Below the pieces are notes generated by a model that had not been told where the DNA came from, ran no database searches, and saw only the letters and a program-made list of their open reading frames with translations. From Pedobacter indicus (GTDB taxonomy: Bacteria > Bacteroidota > Bacteroidia > Sphingobacteriales > Sphingobacteriaceae), in assembly GCF_003449035.1 (NCBI RefSeq), contig NZ_QRGB01000001.1:1116001-1180000 (forward strand): DNA of 64,000 nt, given 5' to 3'. This document shows, piece after piece, positions 24,943 through 34,260 of the stretch (positions are counted from its first letter, which is position 1; the number at the start of each line of letters is the position of its first letter). The translations under genes were made by a program, and so were the position numbers.

Positions 24943-26544
24943 TTAATATCCTGGATTCTGGGTTAATCCTGGTTCTACTTTTAACGCACTTTCGTGGAAA
25001 GGCCACAAGTATTGATGTGGAGAGAATTTTCTATCCTCAATCTTCAGAGAAACCAGCTGTCCGTTTACTAATCTTGTATGGCCCATAGCAGGCTGATTTA
25101 AGACATCTTCTGCGATTCTCCAACGGATGATATCATAGTAACGAAGGCCTTCTCCTGCAAACTCAATTCTTCTTTCATTCTGAATGAGCTTCAACCATTG
25201 GTCTTGCGTGTAACTACTGTAAGAAGGTAGCGTAACATCGGCAACAGTCATATCCAGTCCAGCTCTGGTGCGGATGTCATTGATGCACTTCTTAGCCAAA
25301 GCATCAAAGTCTCCCATCATGAGTTTTGCTTCTGCGTAGGTCATCAGAACTTCTGCATAGCGCAATAGTCCAAATTCCATATTTCCATTACGGAATGCGT
25401 CATTTTCAGATACAAATTTCTTCCACCAATAACCCGATTTACTTGCACGTTGATTTTCGTAATACATCGGGTTGTTTTGATTGTAGATATCGATTGTTTC
25501 GCCATAGAATTCATCACCATGTCCAAAAATACTCACATCGTAACGGGGATCGCGATTCAGGTGTGGATCCAATTCATATTCTTGTTTAGTATGCAATGGG
25601 CATTGGTCAATTGGGCGACCTTGTTTTGTCCAGTATGCATCTACCAATGATTTGATAGGAACCATATAAGATTGGCCGGCGCCGGTTCTGAAATGAGGAC
25701 CTAGATCTCTAAATGAAAATGTATTAGCACCACTAAAACTTTCAATGTTCATGTGCATAATAAATTCATTGTTATCCGAAGCAGCAGTGTATTGGAATAA
25801 ATCGCCATAATTTGGATGCAATGAATATTTGCCGCTGTCCATAATTTCCTTTGCCAAGCGGGCCGCTGTTTCAAAGCGGCCGTGGAACAATGCATAGCGC
25901 ATAATTAGAGCTTTGAATGAATAGCGATTGAACATGTATTTGTCAACCGTATACTCATCTGGTGGAAGCGCATTGGCTATCTCTTCTGCCATCGGGAAGA
26001 TGATATTTAGAATTTCCTCTTTCGGCATTGCAGGCTGTAATGCTTGTTCCAAATCTGCAGGCTCTAAAAAGAAAGGAACATCTCCAAAGTGGAACGTGAG
26101 ACGGAAATAATGCCACATTCTTAACGCTTTTAAGATATTCTCATAACGCGTTCTGATGGATTCATTTTCAACATAGGGTTCGTCAATATTTGCTATGTAA
26201 TTGTTTAGTCGGCCAACATGTTTTAAACTTTCATTGTAGTAATATTGCGCCAGTACGGAGTTGCTATTCATATTGCCATTAGCAATAATCTGATGATGAT
26301 CGCCAGCAACCCGTGCGTATCCGTTGTCGCTTCTACCGTCGAGCATATAAAAAATTGTACGACGGTTATTGTGATGTGTAAACCAATCATAAAAACTACT
26401 GTAGGCTACTCTCTGCAAGTCGGCTTCAGTATTAAAGAATTCTGTAAATGCCGTCGCAGTGGGGTCACTTTTGTCCAGAAATTTCTCACACCCAGTAAGT
26501 GCGAATGTCAGTAAGACAATGAAATATATTTTTATCTTTTTCAT
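24943..26544 (-). CDS. SusD-like outer-membrane nutrient-binding lipoprotein
   Basis: A 533-residue RagB/SusD protein, lipidated (LTGC, Cys19) and expected on the cell surface as the lid of the SusC channel encoded upstream. Visible marks are the N-terminal EKFLDKSDPTA, the TPR-like helical part (ALRMWHYFRLTFHFGDVPFF), the C-terminal RYAEVLMTYAEAKLMMG, NDIRTRAGLD, QNERRIEFAGEGLRYYDIIRW, and the LWPFHESALKVEPGLTQNPG close. It follows susC by 18 bases. The bound substrate is not predictable. Confidence 0.95.
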   Translation of the reverse strand: MKKIKIYFIVLLTFALTGCEKFLDKSDPTATAFTEFFNTEADLQRVAYSSFYDWFTHHNNRRTIFYMLDGRSDNGYARVAGDHHQIIANGNMNSNSVLAQYYYNESLKHVGRLNNYIANIDEPYVENESIRTRYENILKALRMWHYFRLTFHFGDVPFFLEPADLEQALQPAMPKEEILNIIFPMAEEIANALPPDEYTVDKYMFNRYSFKALIMRYALFHGRFETAARLAKEIMDSGKYSLHPNYGDLFQYTAASDNNEFIMHMNIESFSGANTFSFRDLGPHFRTGAGQSYMVPIKSLVDAYWTKQGRPIDQCPLHTKQEYELDPHLNRDPRYDVSIFGHGDEFYGETIDIYNQNNPMYYENQRASKSGYWWKKFVSENDAFRNGNMEFGLLRYAEVLMTYAEAKLMMGDFDALAKKCINDIRTRAGLDMTVADVTLPSYSSYTQDQWLKLIQNERRIEFAGEGLRYYDIIRWRIAEDVLNQPAMGHTRLVNGQLVSLKIEDRKFSPHQYLWPFHESALKVEPGLTQNPGY

Positions 26545-26562
26545 TTTAATGAATTTGATTCT

Positions 26563-29469
26563 TTATAAAATTGTTGCTTTTATCCCTAAGCTGAATGTAG
26601 CCATCCGGGGATAATTACCGTTACCACCGTTTCTTTCTGGCTCAAGACCTTCCCAATTGGTGAAGGTAATTGCATCCTGTGCATTCACATAAACTCGAAA
26701 ATTGCGAATGCTACTTCCTAATTGTGGGAATGTGTATCCTAACTGAATAGTTTTAATTCTAAAGAAGGCTGCGTCACTTAACCACACGTCACTTAAAACG
26801 GCATTTGAGCTGTTTCCAGTCCATACGCGAGGGAAACGTGCATTAGGGTTGTCCGGAGTCCAACGGTTATCCATATAGTATTGTCTTGGACTTCCCATGT
26901 TATTATCTGTCCCATCCATCAATACGGGATATCCCTCCAAACCAGCTAAACGACCGGTCCGCTTGCCGACACCAACGCCTAACATGGAGAAGTCCCATTT
27001 TTTATAACGTAAGTCGAGTGTTACAGAATAATTTAAATGAGGAAAAGGGTCACCTAAGTCGACACGGTCCATATCATTGATAACCCCATCACCATTTTGA
27101 TCAACATATTTTATATCGCCTGGCAGTGTATTAGGAAGTTTTGCATCGGTAGCATCAACCTCTGTCTGGTCTTGGAAATAGCCATTGCTTTGATAACCAT
27201 AGTAGTTGTCAATTGCGATGCCTCTGTACCAGATCTTATCAGCATTGTCTTTGAATATCAACGTGTCTGTTGTGGTGTGTCCCGCCTTTAATACTTTGTT
27301 TTTGTTGTCGAATATCATACCTCCGATACTGTAAGAGAAGTCTCCTTTGGTTTCTCCCCAGCTGGCCGAGAGTTCCCATCCTTTGTTTTCTACTTCACCT
27401 ATATTTATTGAAGACTCAAGAGTATGTGAACCTGTTAGTGGAGGAACCGGGAAAGCTGAATAGATTAGATCATAAGAATGTTTATTATAAAGCTCAGCCG
27501 TCAAATTTAGACGGTTTTCGAGCATGCTTATGTCGACACCAACATTCCATTGCTTTTGTTTTTCCCAAGAGAATAAAGGATTTGGAACACGCATGGTCCA
27601 ACCCCAATTGTTAACAATTTCTTGCCATAAATAAGGCTCAACATTTTCATTACCAATCAAACCATATGAGAAACGGAATTTCAGGTTGTTTAGAGTGCCA
27701 GACTCTCTCAATCCATTCATAAAGCTCTCATTATGTGCATTCCAAGCAATCGCTCCCGATGGAAATAAACCCCAACGATGACCTGGTGCAAATTTACTGC
27801 TTCCATCGGAGCGTATCGTACCTTCAATCAGATAGCGATTATCAAATGAATAATTCACTTTACCAAAGAAAGAAGCTTTACTTATTTCGCGATAATCTGT
27901 ATAGGTAAAGCTCATCATTTCAGAACCTGCCACCACATATAACTTATCTTTATCCTGTCTAAGGTCGGTTTCATAGTTGACATTGGCTCTCGCTGTCAAT
28001 TGGCTGGAGCTCACACCCTGACTTGCGCCGACTGCGTTAGCCCAAGTTGTAACAGGTTTACCGTCACCATCAAAAAACTTAAAGGTTGACCTTTGATGTT
28101 TATTGGCTGATTTGTTAATCATGTAAGAAACATTTCCCTCAATGCGAAAATTATCGTTGATGTTATAACGAGGTCTTAAGTTAATTGTACTCCGATCGTG
28201 TAAAGCACTCCATGCTCCACCATGATGAATTGACGCAAGAGGGTTTAAGTTATTGTGTAGAATATAATGGTCGGGGCGGTCAGATTCGTAAAAGATGTCC
28301 TGTGTAGGATTCATTTTCCAGGCATTCGCATAGAGTCCGTGACCGTTATTATTTGCATAAAGACGATCTACTTGTAAACGATGTGCATAGAAATCCGCAA
28401 GTAGTAAAAATTTATCATCGATATTAATGTTTGTATTGAAACGGGCGGAAAACTTTTCGGTTCCTTCTTGATTGTTTAACCCATTTTCTTGGATATAGCC
28501 AACCATAAGGTTAAACGTCCCTACACCCCCACCGCCGGAAACACTAGCAGCCGTATTATGAGCAATAGCTTTTCTTTCCATGATCGCATCTAACCAATTT
28601 GTGGTAGCACTTAAGCCGCGATCTGCAGAATCGATCATAGCGTCGGTGTAAAGAAGGCTTTGGTTCTGTGTTGCTCTGGCTTCATTGTTCAGACGCATAT
28701 AGTTTGCTCCATTTACGAAGTCTGGTAAATCGATTGGGTCGCTAATAGCTGTCCACGTATGTAGATCCACTTTAAATTGACCACGATCTCCTCGTTCTGT
28801 CTCAATTACAATTACACCATTAGCACCTCGCGATCCATACATTGATGCTGAAGCGGCATCTTTCAAAACTGTAATACTTTTGATTTGATTCGGATCCAAG
28901 TCAGAAAGCGACTGCTCCATTCCGTCAACAATTACCAATGGTGAGGCACTTTGCAAAGTACTGATACCTCGAATAGCAACCGCACCCGGGCCGGTTCCCG
29001 GTAAGTTGTGACCTTGTAGAACTGTTGCTCCCGGAATCGTTCCAGCAAAAGCTTCTTCTAATTTAAAAATAGGTCTTGATTTTACCTTTTCCATGTCGAC
29101 TTCAGCAATGGATGAAGCAAGGTGCTGGCGTTCCACAGCGTTGTAGCCCATCACAACGACTTCGTCTAAGTCTTGGCTGGATTCATATAAGGTAACTTCG
29201 ATTCTTGTTTTTCCTTCAGTATTGACCTCGACATCATTAAAGCCGAGTAGACTGAATATTAATGTCACATCACCATTGGTTGTAATTTGATAGTGGCCAT
29301 TATTGTCGGTATTGGCTCCGATGTTTGACCCTTTTACAAGTACGTTGACCCCAGGGAGGGTTTCTCCGTTCTCATCCGTGACCGTACCCGAGACTGTTTT
29401 TTGCTGTGCCGCGGCGTGGAACGTAAAGAATAGCATCATAAATGCTATTAAAGTCCTTATTTTAAGCAT
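26563..29469 (-). CDS. SusC-like TonB-dependent outer-membrane transporter
   Basis: A 968-residue SusC/RagA channel. The signal peptide ends TFHAAAQ; a carboxypeptidase-regulatory-like beta domain (about 24-95: VSGTVTDENGETLPGVNV) precedes the plug with GVIVIETERG near 218 and the SusC signature VVVMGYN near 105, then the barrel ending SLGIKATIL. It is shorter than most SusC proteins (about 1000-1100). No sigma/anti-sigma or FecR-interaction domain is attached. It pairs with the following susD; a 371-bp gap separates it from the symporter gene upstream, so it probably has its own promoter. Confidence 0.95.
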   Translation of the reverse strand: MLKIRTLIAFMMLFFTFHAAAQQKTVSGTVTDENGETLPGVNVLVKGSNIGANTDNNGHYQITTNGDVTLIFSLLGFNDVEVNTEGKTRIEVTLYESSQDLDEVVVMGYNAVERQHLASSIAEVDMEKVKSRPIFKLEEAFAGTIPGATVLQGHNLPGTGPGAVAIRGISTLQSASPLVIVDGMEQSLSDLDPNQIKSITVLKDAASASMYGSRGANGVIVIETERGDRGQFKVDLHTWTAISDPIDLPDFVNGANYMRLNNEARATQNQSLLYTDAMIDSADRGLSATTNWLDAIMERKAIAHNTAASVSGGGGVGTFNLMVGYIQENGLNNQEGTEKFSARFNTNINIDDKFLLLADFYAHRLQVDRLYANNNGHGLYANAWKMNPTQDIFYESDRPDHYILHNNLNPLASIHHGGAWSALHDRSTINLRPRYNINDNFRIEGNVSYMINKSANKHQRSTFKFFDGDGKPVTTWANAVGASQGVSSSQLTARANVNYETDLRQDKDKLYVVAGSEMMSFTYTDYREISKASFFGKVNYSFDNRYLIEGTIRSDGSSKFAPGHRWGLFPSGAIAWNAHNESFMNGLRESGTLNNLKFRFSYGLIGNENVEPYLWQEIVNNWGWTMRVPNPLFSWEKQKQWNVGVDISMLENRLNLTAELYNKHSYDLIYSAFPVPPLTGSHTLESSINIGEVENKGWELSASWGETKGDFSYSIGGMIFDNKNKVLKAGHTTTDTLIFKDNADKIWYRGIAIDNYYGYQSNGYFQDQTEVDATDAKLPNTLPGDIKYVDQNGDGVINDMDRVDLGDPFPHLNYSVTLDLRYKKWDFSMLGVGVGKRTGRLAGLEGYPVLMDGTDNNMGSPRQYYMDNRWTPDNPNARFPRVWTGNSSNAVLSDVWLSDAAFFRIKTIQLGYTFPQLGSSIRNFRVYVNAQDAITFTNWEGLEPERNGGNGNYPRMATFSLGIKATIL

Positions 29470-29840
29470 AATAGATTTAGTTAAAGTGTTTCATATTATT
29501 TCGTTTTTTTGACGTATCTTATCGCTGGCTTATCTGATAAGCAGCAGCTTACCCAATGTGTTTTGTACACCGGATAATCAGAACAAAAATGGATTGTAGG
29601 TTTGGATAGTAAGTTTGTTTTACATGTAGACTCCTCTCTTTATTGTTAATCGAGGCTATAAATATCACTAATAATTTCGCTGCTTGCAAAAAAAAGCAGC
29701 TTTCATAACATTAATTTAATGTTCGCGTAACTATATGTAATAGATATTGTCGCTTTAGCGAAAGATAACGTAATATTTATGATATTTTTTGATAAACATG
29801 AAAACGGGGATAAAAGATTGTGTTTTGTAACAATTAAGTA
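29470..29840. other. Leader and control region of the first susC
   Basis: 371 bp without a convincing gene. It contains a 17-bp palindrome, AACATTAA-T-TTAATGTT, at 29707-29723; a TACATGTA palindrome at 29621-29628 within TTTTACATGTAGAC, whose reverse strand contains TCTACAT; and a hairpin at about 29680-29700 (GCTGCTT/AAGCAGC) that may end the symporter transcript. Confidence 0.5.
29707..29723. promoter_or_regulatory. 17-bp perfect palindrome, candidate operator
   Basis: AACATTAA and TTAATGTT flank a single T. It lies about 240 bp upstream of the susC ATG and 117 bp beyond the symporter stop. It has no T-tract and low GC, so it does not look like a terminator. Confidence 0.4.
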
Positions 29841-31532
29841 TCAGAGAGGGTTCTTCTTTCCGAAGAGATCAATGATAAAACAAAAGAAAAATACAGCTGC
29901 TGAACCAATTACGTTTAACCATAAAAATGAGATAAGGTCGAGGTTATATATGATAATGATGCTAAGCTCGGCGAGGATTGCAGAGATGAACATATTATGC
30001 CCATTAATTTTCTTGTAATAAAAAGCAACCAAGAAGATGCCAAGGATAGGTCCGTAGAACAGTGATCCCAAGATATTGACAGCTTCAATCAATGATCCCA
30101 TTTGGGTAGCGAACATCGCCACACCGATTGAAAATATTGCCCATATCAGTGTATGTAGACGACTGTAAAGAAGCTGTTGTTTGCCGTCGTGTTCTTGATC
30201 TCCAGGGCGCCATCGTAATTGGATGTCTTTGTATGAAGATGAAGCTAGGGAGTTTAGAGCAGCGGAAATGGATCCCCATGATGCGAGGAAAATAACGGCG
30301 AAGACAAGGCCGATCATTCCCTGGGGTAAGGTGTTTTGGACAAAATATAAGAATATATAGTTCGTATCGGTTTTTTCAATGGTGATACCCGCCTCGTTAA
30401 TGGTAGTTTCTACGGTTGTATGTAACTCTTTGATTTCCTTCTGTACAGCTTTATAATCAGCTACGGTCTGGTCTAAGTTTTCCGAGCCAGAATCACGGTC
30501 TTGCAGCAGTTGGTTGGATAAGGCCATTTGTTTCTTTTGCAACGCATTGTGCTGCTGGTTAAATTGGGTTGCAAGTTCTGGGTGCTGTTCTTCCAGGATA
30601 TTATAAGAGCGTTCATTGAAATAGACCGGCGCTGGTTTGAGAGCAAAAAAGGCAAATAAAAGAGCTCCGATAAGGAGGATGCTGAATTGCATGGGTATTT
30701 TAACCAATCCGTTCAAAAGTAACCCGATCCTTCCGGTGCGGACATTTTTGGCTGAAATATACCGGCCAACCTGGCTTTGGTCGGTTCCGAAGTAGGAAAG
30801 TGCCAAGAAAAAACCACCAATAATACCACTCCATATATTATATCGATCGCTTAAATCGAAATCAGTTGTGATAACATTGAGTTTGCCTGATTTACCGGCG
30901 ATGAAAAGGGCATCGTTAAAAGTAACTCCATCGGGCATCTGCTTAATTAAAAGATAGCCGGCAAAGGCCATGCTTCCTAAAATAATCAGGAATAATAGCT
31001 TTTGTGTATGTGCGATGGCCTTGGCACCGCCAGAATAGGTGTAGAGAAGTAGTAAACCCCCGGTAAGGATATTCGTAAGGTAGATGTTCCAGCCTAGAAT
31101 GGTTGATAAAATAATGCTGGGAGCATAAATACTGATACCGGTTGATAAGCCCCGCGACATTAGAAAAAGAAAAGAGGTTAGAATCCGGGTCTTTTTGTCG
31201 AAACGACTTTCCAGGTATTCATAGGCAGTATAGACTTTGAGTCGTTGGAAAATAGGGATGAACGTGATGGATATGACGATCATGGCGAGCGGCAGACCAA
31301 AATAGTATTGTACGAAACGCATACCATCGGTGTAAGCCTGGCCGGGAGCCGACAGAAATGTAATGGCACTGGCCTGAGTAGCCATCAGACCGATCAGTAC
31401 AACGTACCAAGGGAGTTCTTGATTTGCCAAGAGATACGATTTCGCGTCTTTTTGGCCACGACCTTTATACACTCCGTATAGCAAGATAAAAATCAGAGTC
31501 AAGAAAAGTACAAGCCAGTCGGTTAAACTCAT
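29841..31532 (-). CDS. Sodium:solute symporter (SSS family) with coiled-coil insert
   Basis: Inner-membrane SSS transporter of 563 residues with about 13-14 membrane segments; family marks include TFLSAPGQAYTDG, YEYLESRFDKKTR and SYFGTDQSQVGRYISAKN. Between helices, residues about 303-390 form a hydrophilic, Gln/Glu/Lys-rich stretch that looks like a coiled-coil hairpin, not usual in the family. The ATG at 31532 overlaps the stop of the 35-residue peptide gene (ATGA); a TTG six bases upstream is less likely. Substrate unknown; the neighbouring deacetylase points to an amino- or N-acetyl-sugar derivative, which is inference. Confidence 0.92.
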   Translation of the reverse strand: MSLTDWLVLFLTLIFILLYGVYKGRGQKDAKSYLLANQELPWYVVLIGLMATQASAITFLSAPGQAYTDGMRFVQYYFGLPLAMIVISITFIPIFQRLKVYTAYEYLESRFDKKTRILTSFLFLMSRGLSTGISIYAPSIILSTILGWNIYLTNILTGGLLLLYTYSGGAKAIAHTQKLLFLIILGSMAFAGYLLIKQMPDGVTFNDALFIAGKSGKLNVITTDFDLSDRYNIWSGIIGGFFLALSYFGTDQSQVGRYISAKNVRTGRIGLLLNGLVKIPMQFSILLIGALLFAFFALKPAPVYFNERSYNILEEQHPELATQFNQQHNALQKKQMALSNQLLQDRDSGSENLDQTVADYKAVQKEIKELHTTVETTINEAGITIEKTDTNYIFLYFVQNTLPQGMIGLVFAVIFLASWGSISAALNSLASSSYKDIQLRWRPGDQEHDGKQQLLYSRLHTLIWAIFSIGVAMFATQMGSLIEAVNILGSLFYGPILGIFLVAFYYKKINGHNMFISAILAELSIIIIYNLDLISFLWLNVIGSAAVFFFCFIIDLFGKKNPL

Positions 31533-31636
31533 TCCCAATATTTAGTAAAGATATAGTACAACACGATCTGGACAACCAATGCCACGACGAGCAGGATGTA
31601 CCAGGTGTTCCAGTTATTTAATCGTTTATTTTTCAT
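31529..31636 (-). CDS. 35-residue single-pass membrane peptide
   Basis: A small ORF beginning MKNKRLNNWN, with a hydrophobic span at about 12-30 (WYILLVVALVVQIVLYYIF) and ending TKYWE. The basic N-terminus predicts N-inside. It starts 11 bases inside the deacetylase gene's end and its TGA overlaps the symporter ATG (ATGA), so all three should be translationally coupled. Frame, position and composition argue for a real gene, perhaps a small subunit of the symporter. No homologue recognised. The longer frame open upstream of it is antisense-like reading of the deacetylase gene and is not part of it. Confidence 0.65.
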   Translation of the reverse strand: MKNKRLNNWNTWYILLVVALVVQIVLYYIFTKYWE

Positions 31637-34097
31637 CCTGGCCGATTGAAAGCAGATTGAAGAATAGTTTTGAAGCTCCGCTATGTCCCACCGGCAATTG
31701 CCTGAAGAAAGAGAGTGGTGTATAAATAAAATGACCTTTCCCGTAGCTCGCGTATAGCAAGGCCCCCTTCCGTGGCTCTTCTCCCTGGTCGTGCATTTCA
31801 AATAAAGGGGTATAGGCTGAGTCCCACTCGGACGGAAAATATGGACCCATTTCTTGAATCCACCCATCGAAATCATCTTCGGTGATTTTATTTGGTGTGT
31901 TTAGAAGTTGGTGCTTTGGATCGAGGAAAGTTACTTTCGCATTCTCTTCGGCAACCCGATTACGACTTATTGTAAAGGGGTAGGGACCTATTTCGGTTGT
32001 AGACATGTCTTGCAGTGTATTAAATTGCATGATCACTGTGCCGCCGTTAAAAATATATTGATTAAGAACGGACATCCAGCGTGCCATTCTTTCTTCTACA
32101 TTAATAGCGCGGATTCCAGTAATAACCGCGTCGTATTCTTTTAAGTTCTCTGCATTACTTAAATCTGCCTCTGTTAGGAAAGTGACATCAATACCTGCAA
32201 GTCGCAGAAAGGTAGGTATAAAGTCGCCTGCACCCTGAATATAACCTATCCTCTTAGCGGTCGTTGTCAAGTTCCCATTTAATACCAGGGTGCTGGCCGG
32301 TGTAAAATACTGCAGTGTTGGTATATGGTCGTATTTTATAATATGCTGGTTTTTGTTGAAGGCATGTTCCGATGTATGAAAAGTAGCTTCTATCGCTTCG
32401 TTGGGCTGAAGTTCATCAAGAGTTTCTTTTGCGAGTGTGATCGTGAAAACTGAATCCTGATTGGGGAAAAGTGTGACATCTTTGAGTACGCCGATTTCTT
32501 TTGTGTTTTGAGTTAGAATAAGGTCTCCTGTGTATTTGTTTTTATGATTTTGAATGTTAATTGTTAAATCCAACGTTGAGTCTCCTTTAGCAAAGAAAAT
32601 GGGTTGCGTAAAAGAAATATTGAGAGGTGGAGTAATTTGCAATTGTTCGACAACGTCACCCTTAATTGGGTCAAGCTTTTTATAAGAAAAGGGGACGTGT
32701 ACCCAGAATTCCTGTTCGCCAATAGTTAATAGGATTTTGGCGTTTAAATCAGGTTTTTGAAAAGGAAGTCCGACCTGTTCGGCTGACTCAACAGCGTATT
32801 GCGAAGTGCTTTTTTGTGGGGTGCTGAGCCAGTAGGGTTCTGTAGGCTTTGTGTCTTTTGGAATTTCCAGTTGAAAATGAAAGTTGACCAATGAGTCGGC
32901 AGGTAGCTGACGTTGAGGGTTGTCTTCCTTCGTTAGTAAGACTATCTTTTGAACAGTGACCGGTATTTGAGACCTCGAAATAAGGTTCAGATCGAACGTT
33001 AAAATTTCTCCGGGAATAGCGCTACTTTGATTGCTCACCATTTCCCCCATAAACCCGGACGACGATAGGATTATTTGGTCAATCAGGGCGAGTTTTCTCT
33101 TTTTTAGGTCGGCATCTTCTAATGATTTGAGTTTAGACCGAAGTTCCAATAAAGAGGGTAAACTTGCACTCGGCTGTTTGAAGTCATATTCATCCAATAG
33201 CTGATCAATCGCTTGGTCGATATCCGCACGATCAATATCGGCAAAGCTATGAGTAAGTCCATCAAACAGAGAGCTTTGTAGAGGTTCGCCGGCGACAGGG
33301 GAGAAATAGTCACTCCGAACACCCGCTACCGAAGGTGTTCCAGCGCCTTGACTTTGATGTTTGCTGCGGCTAACACCGGCCAGCTCTCCATAGCCCATCC
33401 CCAAAAGAGGGTCATATTGACCTACCTCCACTTTAAACTGGCTCGGGTCGGTCGTGTTATTGTCCCCAAACCGGAATGTATTCCAAAGCAAGCGTTTGGT
33501 CTGCCAGGGTTGAGTCGCTTTTAACTGTTCAGGATATTTATTGGGATCCGCCGCAGCCTTGAATGCTGCTTCAGCGATCGTAGCTGACGCAGAATGTTGC
33601 CCATGACCAGCTGCGGACGTCGGAGGGAAGCGCGTAATAATTAGATCAGGCTTGAAATTCCTGATAATCCATACAACATCTTTTGTAATACTATCCAGGT
33701 TCCACTGGGTAAATGTGTCTTCCGAGCTCTTCGAGTAGCCAAAGTCTATGGCAGTACTGAAAAGTTGTTTGGCTCCGTCTATTTTTCGGGCTTCCAATAG
33801 TTCATAGGTTCTGATTAGCCCTAATGCAGCTCCCTGTTCGCTGCCGATTAGATTCTGTCCGCCGTCGCCCCTAGTTAGGGATAAATAGGCAGTTTCAATA
33901 TGCTGGTCGTTAACCAACCATGATAGAAGCCCTGTGTTTTCATCATCCGGATGAGCTGCCAGATAGAGAACCCGTGGTAGATTCTTCAACATCTTGATCT
34001 CTTTATGGATCCTGTCAGAGGATTTCGGTCGGATTTGTTGAGAAAAAACAGGACGCAAAGAAAAGAGAAGACTCAATACTAACAGGATTCGGATCAT
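31626..34097 (-). CDS. Large secreted PIG-L family deacetylase
   Basis: An 823-residue protein with a signal peptide (LRPVFSQ) and an N-terminal PIG-L (LmbE-like) zinc-dependent N-deacetylase domain: the metal motif AAHPDDE at 48-53 and the RFPPTSAAGHGQHSASA region with the second His cluster near 160. The middle (about 340-590) is beta-rich (NPCBM/Ig-like), and the C-terminal part (about 600-820) resembles a ThuA/GATase-like alpha/beta domain. Family members remove N-acetyl groups from sugars. First gene of the reverse block with the small peptide and symporter, divergent from the GntR regulator. Confidence 0.88.
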   Translation of the reverse strand: MIRILLVLSLLFSLRPVFSQQIRPKSSDRIHKEIKMLKNLPRVLYLAAHPDDENTGLLSWLVNDQHIETAYLSLTRGDGGQNLIGSEQGAALGLIRTYELLEARKIDGAKQLFSTAIDFGYSKSSEDTFTQWNLDSITKDVVWIIRNFKPDLIITRFPPTSAAGHGQHSASATIAEAAFKAAADPNKYPEQLKATQPWQTKRLLWNTFRFGDNNTTDPSQFKVEVGQYDPLLGMGYGELAGVSRSKHQSQGAGTPSVAGVRSDYFSPVAGEPLQSSLFDGLTHSFADIDRADIDQAIDQLLDEYDFKQPSASLPSLLELRSKLKSLEDADLKKRKLALIDQIILSSSGFMGEMVSNQSSAIPGEILTFDLNLISRSQIPVTVQKIVLLTKEDNPQRQLPADSLVNFHFQLEIPKDTKPTEPYWLSTPQKSTSQYAVESAEQVGLPFQKPDLNAKILLTIGEQEFWVHVPFSYKKLDPIKGDVVEQLQITPPLNISFTQPIFFAKGDSTLDLTINIQNHKNKYTGDLILTQNTKEIGVLKDVTLFPNQDSVFTITLAKETLDELQPNEAIEATFHTSEHAFNKNQHIIKYDHIPTLQYFTPASTLVLNGNLTTTAKRIGYIQGAGDFIPTFLRLAGIDVTFLTEADLSNAENLKEYDAVITGIRAINVEERMARWMSVLNQYIFNGGTVIMQFNTLQDMSTTEIGPYPFTISRNRVAEENAKVTFLDPKHQLLNTPNKITEDDFDGWIQEMGPYFPSEWDSAYTPLFEMHDQGEEPRKGALLYASYGKGHFIYTPLSFFRQLPVGHSGASKLFFNLLSIGQDEK

Positions 34098-34135
34098 ATA
34101 GAGAGGTTATTTGTTATAAAAATAATAATTCCAGT

Positions 34136-34216
34136 CAAAAACAACCAAGACTGAGTGTTTTTGTTACGAATAGCTAATATTCTGAAGAAAATATTTTGTT
34201 CTACATATGGACAAAA
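34136..34216. promoter_or_regulatory. Divergent control region with inverted repeats
   Basis: Between the deacetylase and the regulator. CAAAAACA (34136-34143) and TGTTTTTG (34156-34163) form an 8-bp inverted repeat with a 12-nt spacer; TTTTGT (34194-34199) and ACAAAA (34211-34216) form another around TTCTACAT (34199-34206). The last 8-mer recurs in the inverted repeat before the sialic-acid susC. Candidate autoregulatory sites. Confidence 0.45.
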
Positions 34217-34260
34217 TCAATAAGATTGATATATTTGTTGATTTCAATATAAAAGTTACA

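Noticed and set aside
31637-31876. Upstream extension of the 35-residue peptide frame
   Set aside because: This part lies within the deacetylase gene in another frame and has Cys/Trp/His-rich shadow composition. Only the last 35 codons look real.
31626-34097. PIG-L protein as the bacillithiol deacetylase BshB1 to match bshC
   Set aside because: It is 823 residues, secreted and multidomain, while BshB1 is a cytoplasmic protein of about 240 residues.
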